A stretch of DNA of 64,000 nucleotides from Fusibacter paucivorans (GCF_018390735.1 NZ_JAHBCL010000003.1:107253-171252), one strand, 5' to 3'; positions 49,909-59,640 are shown, counted from the stretch's first letter. Notes: generated by a model from the letters alone, not told the origin. A program made the numbers and translations.

Positions 49909-49935
49909 AAAAATACCCCTAAAAAATTTCAGGGG
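49909..49935 (-). terminator. Terminator of the feo operon
   Basis: On the minus strand CCCCTGAAA and TTTAGGGG-type arms form a hairpin followed by TATTTTT, about 70 bases after the last feo gene. Confidence 0.75.
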
Positions 49936-50002
49936 CAACATTCATTGCATCTATTGGCGACAGCACGATACCCGCCATCATACAAAGACGGGAATCATGA
50001 TA

Positions 50003-50212
50003 CTAATCAGGCCTTTTGTCCTCTTTGTCATTTCTTTTTTCATCTCCGAAACCAACAATCCCATCAACGCGCCTGCAATGGCAGTCATCCTCAGGATTAT
50101 TGGTACAACTCATGCACTTACCTGCTTTAACTTTTAAAACTGTTTTTCGGATGACATAAGCGGCATACGCTATAATCGCCACCGCGATGACAACATTTAA
50201 AATCAAATGCAT
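50003..50212 (-). CDS. FeoB-associated Cys-rich membrane protein
   Basis: A 69-residue protein with one transmembrane helix (about 5-22) and a Cys cluster (KCMSCTNNPEDDCHC) in the cytoplasmic part. This matches the FeoB-associated Cys-rich family, thought to aid ferrous iron transport. ATG at 50212 follows AAGGAAGG by five bases. It lies 21 bp after feoB, the usual arrangement in Clostridia. Confidence 0.85.
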   Translation of the reverse strand: MHLILNVVIAVAIIAYAAYVIRKTVLKVKAGKCMSCTNNPEDDCHCRRVDGIVGFGDEKRNDKEDKRPD

Positions 50213-50233
50213 TTGCACCTTCCTTTATACGCC

Positions 50234-52075
50234 TCAAAATAGAATGAGACCGATCCGATAAAAGATAAAAGCGACAATCCATGCGACAACAAATTGATAC
50301 GTCACAGAGAAAAATGTCCACTTCCACGAATTCGTCTCGCGTTTAATGACACCGACAACTGCAATACAAGGTGTGTACAGCAATACAAAAACCAGAAAAG
50401 CGTATGCGCTAACACTATTAAACAACGATTGAAGAGCCGTTAGAAAGGAAGCGTCACCATCCAGTGATCCCAGCACAATAGCCATATTGGAAATAATGAC
50501 TTCTTTTGCCACCATCCCTGTCAAAAGCGACAATGCCACTTCCCAAGTTCCAAATCCAAGCGGTTTAAAAATTGGCGCTATCGCCCTTCCTATGGCAGCA
50601 CCAAAGCTCGAATCGATATTCGTCATGCCGGATAGGTTAAAATTCAACAAGAGCCAAAGGATGACAGAAGCTGCAAAAATAACCGTCCCAGCTTTGACAA
50701 TATAGCCTTTAACACGCTCCCATACATGAATCCCAAGTGTTTTAACCGATGGCATCCGATAGACGGGCAATTCCATAATAAAATGGGATTCATTCTCGCG
50801 AAACAGCGTCTTTCGAAAAACAACTGCAGCAAGCAGTGCAATCACAATCCCCAGTGCATATAGCGAAAACGTCACAATCGTTTCATAACCTTTGAAAAAA
50901 ACAGAGGCAAACAGCACGTAAACTGGGAATCTCGCCCCGCACGAAACAAAGGGATTAATCAATATACTAAGCAATCGGTCTTTTTCATTTTCAATTGTAC
51001 GCGTCGCCATAATTGCCGGTACATTGCAGCCAAACCCCAGAATCATTGGCACAAACGTCTTACCGTTCAATCCAAAATGCGTCATCCATCGATCCATGAT
51101 GTAGGCGACCCGCGCCATATAGCCGGTATCTTCCAAAAAGGAAATAAAAAGAAATAAAATAGCGATATTCGGTACAAATGTCAACACGCCGCCGACGCCG
51201 CCGATAATGCCATCGCCAATTAACTGGATCAGCCAATCGTGAACCCCTGCCGATCCAAGAACCGATACGACTGCCGGTGTCAGCATATTTGTAAAAAAGC
51301 GGTCAATGACATCTAAAAAAATGCCCCCCACTTCAAAAGTCATATAAAAAATAAAAGCCATAATCAAAAAAAATATCGGTAACCCGATGGCTTCATTCAT
51401 AAAAAAACGATCCAGCTTTGCTGTCCGTTCATCATATTTAACCGTTTGATAGGCTAAGCATACAGATAATATAGACTGAATAACCGCATAACGCCGCTGT
51501 GATGCATCCTCTTCCGTCGCATCGCGTTCAATTCTGTCAACGACATCGGATCGTCTCTGATCTGCCTGAACATCACGCCTATCAGTTGCCACAGTCACCG
51601 CGCGTTCTAGCAGTTTATCGATATTATGCTTATTCTGCGCTGAAATCATTACGACTTCAACGCCAAGCGACTTTGACAATGCTGCTGCGTCTAACTTAAT
51701 TTGTCGTCTTTCCAGCTCATCCATCATATTGACGGCTAAAACCATTGGCACATCCAGCGCCATAAGCTGTGTTGTCAAATAGAGATTTCGTTCCAACAAG
51801 GTGCCGTCCACCACGTTGATTACGAGATCAGGTTTTTCATCTATAATATATGCCTTTGTGACAATTTCTTCGATACTGTAGGGCTCTAAACTGTAGATCC
51901 CCGGCAAATCTGTTATTGAAAGCGCCCATTGCCCAAACTTTCGGCTGCCTTCCTTTTTCTCTACTGTAACGCCTGGCCAGTTGCCTACATAATGATTGCC
52001 GCCGGTCAGCGTGTTGAAGAGCGTCGTCTTGCCGGAATTCGGATTACCGGCAATTGCGATATTCAACTGCTTCAT
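50234..52075 (-). CDS. feoB: Ferrous iron transporter FeoB
   Basis: A 613-residue membrane GTPase. The N-terminal G domain has G1 GNPNSGKTTLFN, G3 DLPGIYSL and G4 NMMDE; a helical spacer follows; then come two gate-like core blocks with VGGVLTFVPNIAILFLFISFLEDTGYMARVAYIMDR and the conserved GFGCNVPAI. The length is slightly below that of many Gram-negative FeoB proteins because the C-terminal tail is short. It takes up Fe2+ under anaerobic conditions. It follows feoA by nine bases. Confidence 0.96.
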   Translation of the reverse strand: MKQLNIAIAGNPNSGKTTLFNTLTGGNHYVGNWPGVTVEKKEGSRKFGQWALSITDLPGIYSLEPYSIEEIVTKAYIIDEKPDLVINVVDGTLLERNLYLTTQLMALDVPMVLAVNMMDELERRQIKLDAAALSKSLGVEVVMISAQNKHNIDKLLERAVTVATDRRDVQADQRRSDVVDRIERDATEEDASQRRYAVIQSILSVCLAYQTVKYDERTAKLDRFFMNEAIGLPIFFLIMAFIFYMTFEVGGIFLDVIDRFFTNMLTPAVVSVLGSAGVHDWLIQLIGDGIIGGVGGVLTFVPNIAILFLFISFLEDTGYMARVAYIMDRWMTHFGLNGKTFVPMILGFGCNVPAIMATRTIENEKDRLLSILINPFVSCGARFPVYVLFASVFFKGYETIVTFSLYALGIVIALLAAVVFRKTLFRENESHFIMELPVYRMPSVKTLGIHVWERVKGYIVKAGTVIFAASVILWLLLNFNLSGMTNIDSSFGAAIGRAIAPIFKPLGFGTWEVALSLLTGMVAKEVIISNMAIVLGSLDGDASFLTALQSLFNSVSAYAFLVFVLLYTPCIAVVGVIKRETNSWKWTFFSVTYQFVVAWIVAFIFYRIGLILF

Positions 52076-52084
52076 AATTACCTC

Positions 52085-52312
52085 TTAGTTCTGAATTGGC
52101 GTAACATCAATATAGCTTGCAACTTCTTTTGAAATCGCCAGACGGGTTCCTCTAAGCTCAATAACCATTGGCCCGCGACGCGTTCTCATCACGGTTGTAA
52201 ATTCTACGCCAGTTGTAAGCCCCATATCTTCCAGCTTCTTTTTAAGCTTGTCACTGCCTGCAATTTGATTCAGTTTTACGATTTGCCCACATCCCATTTG
52301 CACTAATGCCAT
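52085..52312 (-). CDS. feoA: Ferrous iron transport protein FeoA
   Basis: A 75-residue SH3-like protein with MALVQMGCGQIVKLNQIAG, KKLEDMGLTTGVEFTTV and a final strand block with LRGTRLAISKEVA. It assists FeoB. ATG at 52312 is eight bases after GGGAG; a GTG three codons upstream is less likely. First gene of feoA-feoB-Cys-rich protein. Confidence 0.94.
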   Translation of the reverse strand: MALVQMGCGQIVKLNQIAGSDKLKKKLEDMGLTTGVEFTTVMRTRRGPMVIELRGTRLAISKEVASYIDVTPIQN

Positions 52313-52356
52313 TTTGTACACTCCCGATACTGATAATTGCTCTCATCTATGTTAAT

Positions 52357-52385
52357 ATTTTATCATTATCGAGAATGAATGTCAA
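52357..52385 (-). promoter_or_regulatory. feo promoter with embedded Fur-like inverted repeat
   Basis: On the minus strand TTGACA (52380-52385), a 17-bp spacer and TAAAAT (52357-52362) form the promoter. The spacer holds the imperfect inverted repeat ATTCATTCTCGATAATGAT (52362-52380), whose half-sites resemble the GATAATGAT word of Fur boxes. A metal-dependent repressor bound here would block polymerase when iron is sufficient. Confidence 0.6.
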
Positions 52386-52395
52386 TGTCATGCAC

Positions 52396-53601
52396 CTAGA
52401 TTGTCGATAATATTGCTTGAACCGCCGCATAGGCACTTGAAAATGCCCACTGCAAATTATACCCTCCCGTGTCTCCATCAATATCCATCAATTCACCGAC
52501 AATATAGAGATTATCGACGTTTTTTGCCGCCATCGTCTTGGACGATATCGCCGTTGTCGCAATACCGCCTACAGTGACCATCGCAGTATCATAGCCCTGT
52601 AGCTTTTTGATGGCAATCGGATATGCCGTCAGCCATGTCATCAGCTGCTGGCGGTTTTCTCGGCTGAATTCAGCGAGTCTTCGCTGTTCATCCATCGCCA
52701 TGCGACTGATAATCAGCGACTTTAAACGATCCGGCAGTTCAAACTGGTTCAATAAGTAGCGCAAATGCTGCCCGCCATTGGCTTCGATAATACTTTTTAT
52801 TCGCTGTTGAACTTTACCGGGATCCTCACCCAGCCAATTTACGCCAAGTCTGTCGCCTGCTTTGAAATCTCGGCTGTTATTGATAATAACCGGCCCTGAA
52901 AGACCAAAATGTGTAATGAGCAAGTCCCCAGTATATTGCTTCTGCGATGGATAATGCACCATGTTGATTGCGCTTAACCCGACGCCGCTAAGTGCCGCCA
53001 GCGCCTTATCACTACACAAAATGCCCGTCAGCCCCGGTGCGACTGCCGTAAGCGGCAAATGAAGCATTTCGGCAAGTGCATAACCATCGCCTTCCGATCC
53101 CAAACTCGGGTATGACTGCCCACCCGTTGCGATGATCACGCGCTTTGAATGGTAAACAGCATCTTTTGTTTTGATAAGGAAGCCATTTGACCACTGCGCA
53201 ACTTCCGTAACGCGCTGCTGGTATTGTATGACGTGTCCAAGGTTTTCAATGCGATTTATCAGTGAGCGAATAACGCTCCGCGCTCTAAAATCCGCAGGGA
53301 AAATCTTGCCGTCTTCACGGGTTACTGTCTCGACACCCAAATGTTTGAAAAACTGTCGCACAGCACTTGCATCGTGCGCTTTCAAAGCGTGTTTCACAAA
53401 ACTTTTATGCGCACCGTAATGATCAAAAAAATCTTTAGCATAACCTTCATGCGTTAAGTTACACTGTCCGCCGCCGCTGACGCCGAGTTTTAAGCCCGCG
53501 CGATGTTTTTTCTCTAAAACCAGCACGTTCTGCATCTCCAGCTGTGCGGCAGCATAAAGCCCCGAAGCACCAGCCCCTACAATGACGCATTCCCAAATCA
53601 C
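52396..53601 (-). CDS. HI0933-family FAD-dependent oxidoreductase
   Basis: A 401-residue flavoprotein (aminoacetone oxidase/YhiN-like). It starts with the FAD motif VIVGAGASGLYAAAQL, has KLGVSGGGQCNLTHEG, a middle RVIIATGGQSYPSLGSEGDGY, and the C-terminal GELMDIDGDTGGYNLQWAFSSAYAA. I chose GTG at 53601, eight bases after AAGGGG; ATGs further up lack a site. The physiological reaction of the family is not established. Divergent from the BrxD-like ATPase. Confidence 0.88.
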   Translation of the reverse strand: MIWECVIVGAGASGLYAAAQLEMQNVLVLEKKHRAGLKLGVSGGGQCNLTHEGYAKDFFDHYGAHKSFVKHALKAHDASAVRQFFKHLGVETVTREDGKIFPADFRARSVIRSLINRIENLGHVIQYQQRVTEVAQWSNGFLIKTKDAVYHSKRVIIATGGQSYPSLGSEGDGYALAEMLHLPLTAVAPGLTGILCSDKALAALSGVGLSAINMVHYPSQKQYTGDLLITHFGLSGPVIINNSRDFKAGDRLGVNWLGEDPGKVQQRIKSIIEANGGQHLRYLLNQFELPDRLKSLIISRMAMDEQRRLAEFSRENRQQLMTWLTAYPIAIKKLQGYDTAMVTVGGIATTAISSKTMAAKNVDNLYIVGELMDIDGDTGGYNLQWAFSSAYAAVQAILSTI

Positions 53602-53728
53602 ATCTGACGCCCCTTTCTTCATCGGAATCACTATTTTCATAAAACGTTCAAAAAGTTATAATATAAAGGTAGTTATTATTGGTTAAATCATTGCCACTAA
53701 CGCATTTACCTGATCCCGGAGGTCCGCA

Positions 53729-54865
53729 TTGCAATCAAAAGCCATCATCAACGCGCTGAGATACGGCACACCACCAGCTGAATCCAGCTGGCAGAGTTTC
53801 GGCCGCGAAAATGAAATCCGTGCTTTCAACACGCAGCTCGCGCTTATAAAAGACGGCGCCAGTGCCGTCAAGTTAATGCTCGGCGATTTTGGCACCGGCA
53901 AATCTGAGCTCATCTCGACTTTAAAGCGTCATGCGCTTGAAAAAGATTATGTCATTGCAACACTCCAAATCCAAGACGGGTTTCGTTTTAATAAAATCAA
54001 TGATTTTTACTATGCCATTATGCACAATTTATCGGTTAAACACCATGCAACGGGCAAAGCATCTTTTAATGATCTCTTTGAAATTTGGCTCAACAATTTG
54101 CAGCATTCACCTTTTCCCAATCAAAACAGATTTGAAATCAATGCCGTCTGTCAGGCGCTATCTCAGTATAATATGAATTTTGCACGCGCATTTTTGTCTT
54201 TTATGCGTGCACGCATTCAAAAAAACCCAGAAATGCAGCAGGTTACCACAGCTTGGTTAACTGGCGAACGTCAAATTCCATATGCACTTAAGCAAAAATA
54301 CGGTTTAACCGGTTTTGTCGACAAGACAAACACTTTGGATTTTTTAAGCGCTTTCTGCAAGCTTCTGACATTGCTTGATTACAAGGGACTCGTCGTCTTT
54401 ATTGATGAACTGGACTTAATCATGGACTACCGCTCTGACCTCCGAAACGCCGCTTTCCAGAATTTAAAACAATTAATTGATCTCGGCGATTTGCAGCACG
54501 CACTCTTTTATTTCTCAGGTTCAAAGTCACTAATAGAAGATGCCGATAAGGGAATCTTATCACTGCCTTCATTGGCACAGAGGCTCAATTATACCAACCC
54601 CGCTGCTTTTGATGGTACGAATTTAACACAGCCCATCTCGTGCTTGACGCCGCTAAGCAGCGATCAGCTCAAATCGCTGGGGATAAAAATTGCCAGCATT
54701 TACCGTGAGGCTTATGCTGACAATGTCTCTATCGACAACACACGCATGTTACACACCATCGATTCACTTGTGACAGCAGCCAATACGCGTCAATTTGTCA
54801 CTTCGCTCATCGCACATCTCGACACTTGTCATCACGAGGATGACGCGCAAATGCCGTCATCCTAG
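53729..54865 (+). CDS. BrxD-like P-loop ATPase (DUF2791), orphan
   Basis: A 378-residue AAA-type ATPase with an early ALRYGTPPAES segment, Walker A GDFGTGKS (52-59), and Walker B LVVFIDELDL (221-230), followed by a possible sensor strand in ALFYFSGSKSL. The pattern, with IIxALRxGxPP before the nucleotide site, matches the BREX ATP-binding/DUF2791 family. No other BREX gene (PglX, PglZ, BrxC, BrxL) is in the window. The start is TTG at 53729, six bases after CGGAGG. Its 3' end overlaps the convergent receptor gene by 4 bp. Function unknown. Confidence 0.75.
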   Translation: MQSKAIINALRYGTPPAESSWQSFGRENEIRAFNTQLALIKDGASAVKLMLGDFGTGKSELISTLKRHALEKDYVIATLQIQDGFRFNKINDFYYAIMHNLSVKHHATGKASFNDLFEIWLNNLQHSPFPNQNRFEINAVCQALSQYNMNFARAFLSFMRARIQKNPEMQQVTTAWLTGERQIPYALKQKYGLTGFVDKTNTLDFLSAFCKLLTLLDYKGLVVFIDELDLIMDYRSDLRNAAFQNLKQLIDLGDLQHALFYFSGSKSLIEDADKGILSLPSLAQRLNYTNPAAFDGTNLTQPISCLTPLSSDQLKSLGIKIASIYREAYADNVSIDNTRMLHTIDSLVTAANTRQFVTSLIAHLDTCHHEDDAQMPSS

Positions 54866-57453
54866 AAGACATAGGCTTTTTCATTTGGGATGGTAATAAT
54901 GAGCCTGCTGAAAGCATGTTTCTCCGTTTCGATACGCAATGTTCCCTTTAGTGAATCAACTTCGCCTTTTAAGGTTTGAAGTCCCATGTCTGCTGTTCCT
55001 TTATAAGCATAGGTGCCTTCAAGCAAATGGTTTAATACCGATTCATCTGAAAGCTGCTTGATCACATCGTACGCGTCTGGATGTGCTTCGAGCATTCTTG
55101 CTTTTATAGCATCCACGTCAAAACCGCGCCCGTCATCATGAACGATGATCATAATCTCGGATGCACTGCCTTTTAGCACAACACTGATTGTTCCCCATTC
55201 GCTCTTTTTGCGTCGAACGCGCTCTGCGGGTGATTCAATGCCGTGCGCGATGGCGTTGTTCAGTATAATTAAACAGCCCTTCGTAAAATAGTCATTTCGC
55301 TCATAATCTATATAGATATCATCGCCTGTTATTTCAATTTTCCGTACTTTCTTGCCAAGTGCCTTGGCAAAATCCTGCGTATATTGGTTATACGTTTTGA
55401 CGAGCTCTTTGAACCTCAAATGCTGCGTACGCCATAGCTGCGACTTGAGTGTCGCCTTCGTTTCGTCTTCCGGCAACGTTTCAATAAGCTCTTCAAGCAT
55501 CTTTAGCTGAACGACACTGATGAGCCGCTGATGATAATCGCCGTCATTATGGCGAATGTAAGGGGCCAGCCATTTGAAGACATCATCCAGCACTGTTGAC
55601 ATCTGATAACTTGCCATTAACGTGTCAAATTGGACCAGCGCCGTCATTTTTTGCTGCGCCTGAAGCATTTCTAAGTCGGACACAATCCTCTCAATCCGCG
55701 AAACACCTTCATCGATTTTAAAGAGCTTGAGTTTGATCATGAAAAAATTGAGCTTGGTAATGACAAAGGCCATTAGCTTAATCACATCACACTGTTCGCG
55801 ATGCAACTGCTCATTTAAAATCTGAATAAACTGTTCATAATTCTTTTTGAAGGCAATAAAATCCTGTTGATTGCGAAGCACCTCAATAATGGTTTCCATT
55901 TCCTGACGCACTTTTAGCGCATGACGTTCCTTTGCGTTTATTTCAGTGGTATCGTTCAAAATGAGCATCAGGCATTTGCTCCGATCCGACCAGTATCCCT
56001 CGAGACTGAGATACCTTTCACCGTGATGTATCCCCTTTGGCAGCAACTCCAAGTAAACGATGCGTTCTTCAAGAGAGCCAGCTGCAACAATGCGTTCTAA
56101 GATTTCTTTGAGATATTCCGCCTGTTCAGCGTCATTTGGCAGCAGTATTTCATGAAGCCCTCTAAACCCAAGTACATCGCCAAAAAAGGCCTCTGCTCTT
56201 GTCGAAAAAACCGTCTTTGAATCAAAAATGGAAATCGCCATTAAATTCAACCGATCAACCACCTCTTCATAAATGCCGGCTGTCTCATCACCGTCACAGG
56301 TCTCAATGCGCTTCGGCAGTGTTTCATGGATGCCCTCTTCTGCATTTGATACCATTTCTCTTGCATTGAAAAAGTGCCAAACAACGCCATAAACTGCAAG
56401 AATAAACAGATGCATCGGTGGGGAGAACGCTTTAACGCGATAAAAGACATCTGCCAACAGACACACGTTAACCACCATCATCTCAGCAAAACGATCCGTT
56501 GCCCTGATCTCGTTTCGAAAAATCATATAGAGCACCGTCACCAAAGCAGCATAACCGAGAACGACCCATTTGACATTCATTGCTTCATAAAGCAACAGCG
56601 CAATAATGATAATAAACGTAAAAACCGCCAACATGACATTCAAGCGCTTCTTCCAGATCTCTTTGCGCTCAAAGAGAATAATAAGCGCATAACAAAGCAT
56701 TAAGATCTGAATGACGGCACCAAAACGTATCCAAAAATTCAACGAAATCGGCAGCTGATTCACAATTGGTGAACTGACAATTGAAACCCACCGTAAAATA
56801 ATCAGCGATACAAAAACGAGCTCCGAACGCTTCTGATACTTTGGAAGCGGTTTCAAGGAAACCATCAGCAGAAGAATCAACGTCATAATAAAACCGGCTG
56901 TCTGCACGCCAAATAGAATATTGAGTCTGCCAAACATTTGTTTCGACGGCATAAGATATAAATCGTCAAACGCCCCAATGTGATCACTGTAGCCGTCGAA
57001 AAGCACCATGAGCGTTAAGTCGCGCCCCATTGGCTCAATGACAATATATTGTTCAATGGTACTAACCATTGCTTTATTGCCCATTGTTGAAAAACTGCCC
57101 TGTACGGCGACGAGCTGTCCGTCGGCATAGATTTTTGCATTATCTCGAAAGACGTTATTATATAAAATCAAATCCTCACCGAGCCATGTTCTCGGTAGTT
57201 CAATTTTCTTATAGAGCGTTCCCCTAATACGCTCTGAACTGCCAAGCAAGCCATTCGTGAATAGTTTTAAATCAACGATTTCCAAGCCATCAGGCATTTT
57301 ATCCATTGGGCTGGCATATTGATTTGGCAAATAGGACCACGATTGATCCAAGTTTAAATCCCCATAGGCCCACAACGTTTTATTAAAAGCAACCATCATG
57401 CTGATCGAACTGATAATCAGTAGAACAGCCATAATCAATCTGCGTTTTTTCAT
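54862..57453 (-). CDS. 7TM-DISM receptor with CheA-type histidine kinase ATPase domain
   Basis: An 863-residue membrane protein: an N-terminal helix, an extracellular beta-rich domain (about 30-180), seven predicted helices (about 185-375, the 7TMR-DISM layout), a cytoplasmic sensor-like region (about 390-510), a long helical stretch, and a C-terminal HATPase. The ATPase resembles CheA rather than ordinary kinases: a LGKKV-type lead-in, N box NNAIAHGIES (732-741) with PAERVRRKK, and G1 DDGRGFD (773-779). I see no standard H box or CheA P1 phospho-His motif. GGGGGAGG precedes the ATG. It is divergent from the H-NOX chemoreceptor, which suggests related signalling. Confidence 0.82.
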   Translation of the reverse strand: MKKRRLIMAVLLIISSISMMVAFNKTLWAYGDLNLDQSWSYLPNQYASPMDKMPDGLEIVDLKLFTNGLLGSSERIRGTLYKKIELPRTWLGEDLILYNNVFRDNAKIYADGQLVAVQGSFSTMGNKAMVSTIEQYIVIEPMGRDLTLMVLFDGYSDHIGAFDDLYLMPSKQMFGRLNILFGVQTAGFIMTLILLLMVSLKPLPKYQKRSELVFVSLIILRWVSIVSSPIVNQLPISLNFWIRFGAVIQILMLCYALIILFERKEIWKKRLNVMLAVFTFIIIIALLLYEAMNVKWVVLGYAALVTVLYMIFRNEIRATDRFAEMMVVNVCLLADVFYRVKAFSPPMHLFILAVYGVVWHFFNAREMVSNAEEGIHETLPKRIETCDGDETAGIYEEVVDRLNLMAISIFDSKTVFSTRAEAFFGDVLGFRGLHEILLPNDAEQAEYLKEILERIVAAGSLEERIVYLELLPKGIHHGERYLSLEGYWSDRSKCLMLILNDTTEINAKERHALKVRQEMETIIEVLRNQQDFIAFKKNYEQFIQILNEQLHREQCDVIKLMAFVITKLNFFMIKLKLFKIDEGVSRIERIVSDLEMLQAQQKMTALVQFDTLMASYQMSTVLDDVFKWLAPYIRHNDGDYHQRLISVVQLKMLEELIETLPEDETKATLKSQLWRTQHLRFKELVKTYNQYTQDFAKALGKKVRKIEITGDDIYIDYERNDYFTKGCLIILNNAIAHGIESPAERVRRKKSEWGTISVVLKGSASEIMIIVHDDGRGFDVDAIKARMLEAHPDAYDVIKQLSDESVLNHLLEGTYAYKGTADMGLQTLKGEVDSLKGTLRIETEKHAFSRLIITIPNEKAYVF

Positions 57454-57773
57454 GAATCCTCCCCCATATTAAACTCCCTTTATAAAATTTTACCACACCA
57501 CGCGTTTTTATTTACAGATATTTCACATAAAATCCCTTAAATTGTTACGCCAGCTCGTAAAATACTGTTTCATATCTTTTGTGAAAAGAGTTATAATAAG
57601 AAGAAATAAGGGCACTCTATTTTCTTGCATCTCGGCAAATACATTTAACATGGAGCCCATTTTATCCGGTATTTATAGTTGAGGAAATCACATCATTTCA
57701 ATTCCCTCATTTAAACATCATTTATATTTAGACATCCGATAAACAAATACGATTCAGAAAGGTTGCTAAAAAC
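57454..57773. promoter_or_regulatory. Divergent control region of the CheA-like receptor and H-NOX chemoreceptor
   Basis: A 320-base gap with no gene. A rightward TATAAT lies at 57592-57597 with a poor -35 (TTCATA, 57569-57574), giving a leader of about 170 bases for the chemoreceptor. The word CCGATAA at 57735-57741 recalls a flagellar sigma -10 element, but no well-spaced TAAA partner was found. Confidence 0.4.
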
Positions 57774-59588
57774 ATGAAAGGTACTGTAGTAAACATTTGG
57801 CTTAATACCATGACCAATATGTATGGTGAAAACGTAAAGAATAATATCCTTCAAAATCAAGGATGGAATCCCAACCGAATCATCACACCGCTTGAAGAAA
57901 TTGAAGATAAGCGTATTTTAGCACTAATGGATGCCTTTGCCAAAAACGACAACATCTCCTCTGAGGAACTTTGGCGAAAACTCGGCGAAAATAATATTCA
58001 ATCATTTTACAAGTGGTTTCCCTCTTATTTTGAGAAATCATCGGCAAAGGGTTTTCTCATGCTCATGGACAAGGTGCATACGCAACTGACAAAAATGATT
58101 CCCGGCGCAAAACCGCCTAGACTTATTCCTGAAGAAATTGATGATAAAAATGTCATTATCACATACAAATCAAAACGAGGACTCATCGACTACTTTTTGG
58201 GACTCCTCACTGGTGTCGGACAACATTTTGGTGAAAAAATCGACGCGAAAGTCTTAGAACGAAAAGTAGACAGTGATGGCACACATGTTGTGAGAGTACA
58301 GTTAACGTTCGAAAAGGGAACCCACCGCGTGATTAATTATCCCGCTTCTAAACTGTTATCTTTTGGCTTTCTTCGAACACTTTCCGGTAAGATTATCGTT
58401 TTGCCAACACTCCTGTCGGCACTACTCATCTTCTTGCTCTCAGGAACCAGTAATTTACCACTGCTCATCGGCGTTCCCGTCTTTTACCTCATCGCCAGCC
58501 TCATAACGGGGGCAATAGTCTTTAAACCGATTGGCAGCATCACAGAAGAAATGAAGCACATCAGCGAGCTGAAATTTAATGAAGATGTTTATATTTCTTC
58601 CAACGATCCCCTAGAAAAAGTTTTTGATGAAATGACGCATGTTAAAGAAAACCTGCGCGAAGAAATCACTTACCTCAAAGGCGGTCTGGATGATCTCTAT
58701 TCTTTCTCAGAAAAATTTTCAAATGTCGCTACCAATATGGGGCAAGTTTCTGAGTTGATTTCAAGAGCCGTGCAAGAAGTTGCAGAAGGTGCAACGCATC
58801 AGGCTGAAGAAACAGAAAACTCCGTCAGCATTCTTTCCGATAACATCGAAGTGCTCAATCAGATCAGTCAAAAAGAATTAAGCGGCAAAGAACAACTGGA
58901 AACTTCTGTTGAAAAAATCGAATTGGCTTTTGTCGACTTAGAACGCGCTTCTTCAGATCTCAATGCGGTTAAAGATAATTTCGGTCGCGTTAATGAACAA
59001 GGCAGTGCACTCAGCAAAAAGATCGGTGATATCATCACGATTGTAAGCACCGTAGAATCCATTGCCGAGCAGACAAACCTGCTCGCCTTAAACGCTTCCA
59101 TCGAAGCGGCCCGCGCGGGTGAAATGGGTCGAGGTTTCAGCGTCGTCGCAGAAGAAATTCGAAAATTAGCTGAAGATTCAAAAGGCGCCGTCAATACCAT
59201 TAATCAAAGCCTCAACGAATTCACCCGCGGTGTCAACGATATGGTCAATCAAGTCGGCGATCAGTTTATACAGCTTGAAAACGGGACCAAAACCATGTTA
59301 AGTGTCACAGAAGAAAGTAAAATAGCGGCTTCGCAAATCAAAACCGTCTCTACTTCTATTGCTGAAATTTCCAATCAGCTCTCAACTGAAACCGATAAAA
59401 TCAACCGCGTTTTCGAAAATATGCATACACTTGCGGCAATCGCAGAAGAAAATTCTGCGACATCACAAGAAATGAGTGCCAATGTCACCAACTTCTCTTC
59501 AGAAATCACACATTTGACAGAGAACATCCAAGAACTCGAAGAAGTTATTCTCTTCCTCAAAAAGGAATTGCAGCGTTACAAATTGTAA
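57774..59588 (+). CDS. Methyl-accepting chemotaxis protein with N-terminal H-NOX haem domain
   Basis: A 604-residue chemoreceptor. Residues 1 to about 185 are a haem NO/O2-binding domain that aligns without gaps to the Caldanaerobacter tengcongensis H-NOX as I recall it. It has the proximal haem ligand His102 (VHTQLTKM), Pro115, and the haem-propionate triad Tyr131, Ser133, Arg135. The distal pocket has Trp9, Asn74 and Tyr140, the set that stabilises bound O2. Two helices (about 207-250) anchor the protein, and the signalling tip is [23 protein letters not shown] (431-453). It should report oxygen or NO to the chemotaxis machinery through CheW/CheA. The start is fixed by the MKGT family beginning. 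Confidence 0.95.
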   Translation: MKGTVVNIWLNTMTNMYGENVKNNILQNQGWNPNRIITPLEEIEDKRILALMDAFAKNDNISSEELWRKLGENNIQSFYKWFPSYFEKSSAKGFLMLMDKVHTQLTKMIPGAKPPRLIPEEIDDKNVIITYKSKRGLIDYFLGLLTGVGQHFGEKIDAKVLERKVDSDGTHVVRVQLTFEKGTHRVINYPASKLLSFGFLRTLSGKIIVLPTLLSALLIFLLSGTSNLPLLIGVPVFYLIASLITGAIVFKPIGSITEEMKHISELKFNEDVYISSNDPLEKVFDEMTHVKENLREEITYLKGGLDDLYSFSEKFSNVATNMGQVSELISRAVQEVAEGATHQAEETENSVSILSDNIEVLNQISQKELSGKEQLETSVEKIELAFVDLERASSDLNAVKDNFGRVNEQGSALSKKIGDIITIVSTVESIAEQTNLLALNASIEAARAGEMGRGFSVVAEEIRKLAEDSKGAVNTINQSLNEFTRGVNDMVNQVGDQFIQLENGTKTMLSVTEESKIAASQIKTVSTSIAEISNQLSTETDKINRVFENMHTLAAIAEENSATSQEMSANVTNFSSEITHLTENIQELEEVILFLKKELQRYKL

Positions 59589-59606
59589 TTTACACCAAAA
59601 AACACA

Positions 59607-59640
59607 AACACCTGTACCAAATTGGTACAGGTGTTTTTTT
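59607..59640. terminator. Terminator after the H-NOX chemoreceptor
   Basis: ACACCTGTACC and GGTACAGGTGT form a strong stem followed by a run of T. An A run on the other side also lets it serve the convergent ribU unit. Confidence 0.9.

Noticed and set aside
53729..54865. A BREX or other phage-defence island
   Set aside because: Only one BrxD-like ATPase is present. Flanking genes are an HI0933 flavoprotein and a sensory receptor; no methyltransferase, phosphatase (PglZ), BrxC or protease partner is in the window.
57712..57741. Flagellar sigma factor promoter before the H-NOX chemoreceptor
   Set aside because: CCGATAA is present, but the nearest TAAA is about 20 bases away instead of the required 15, so the pair is not convincing.
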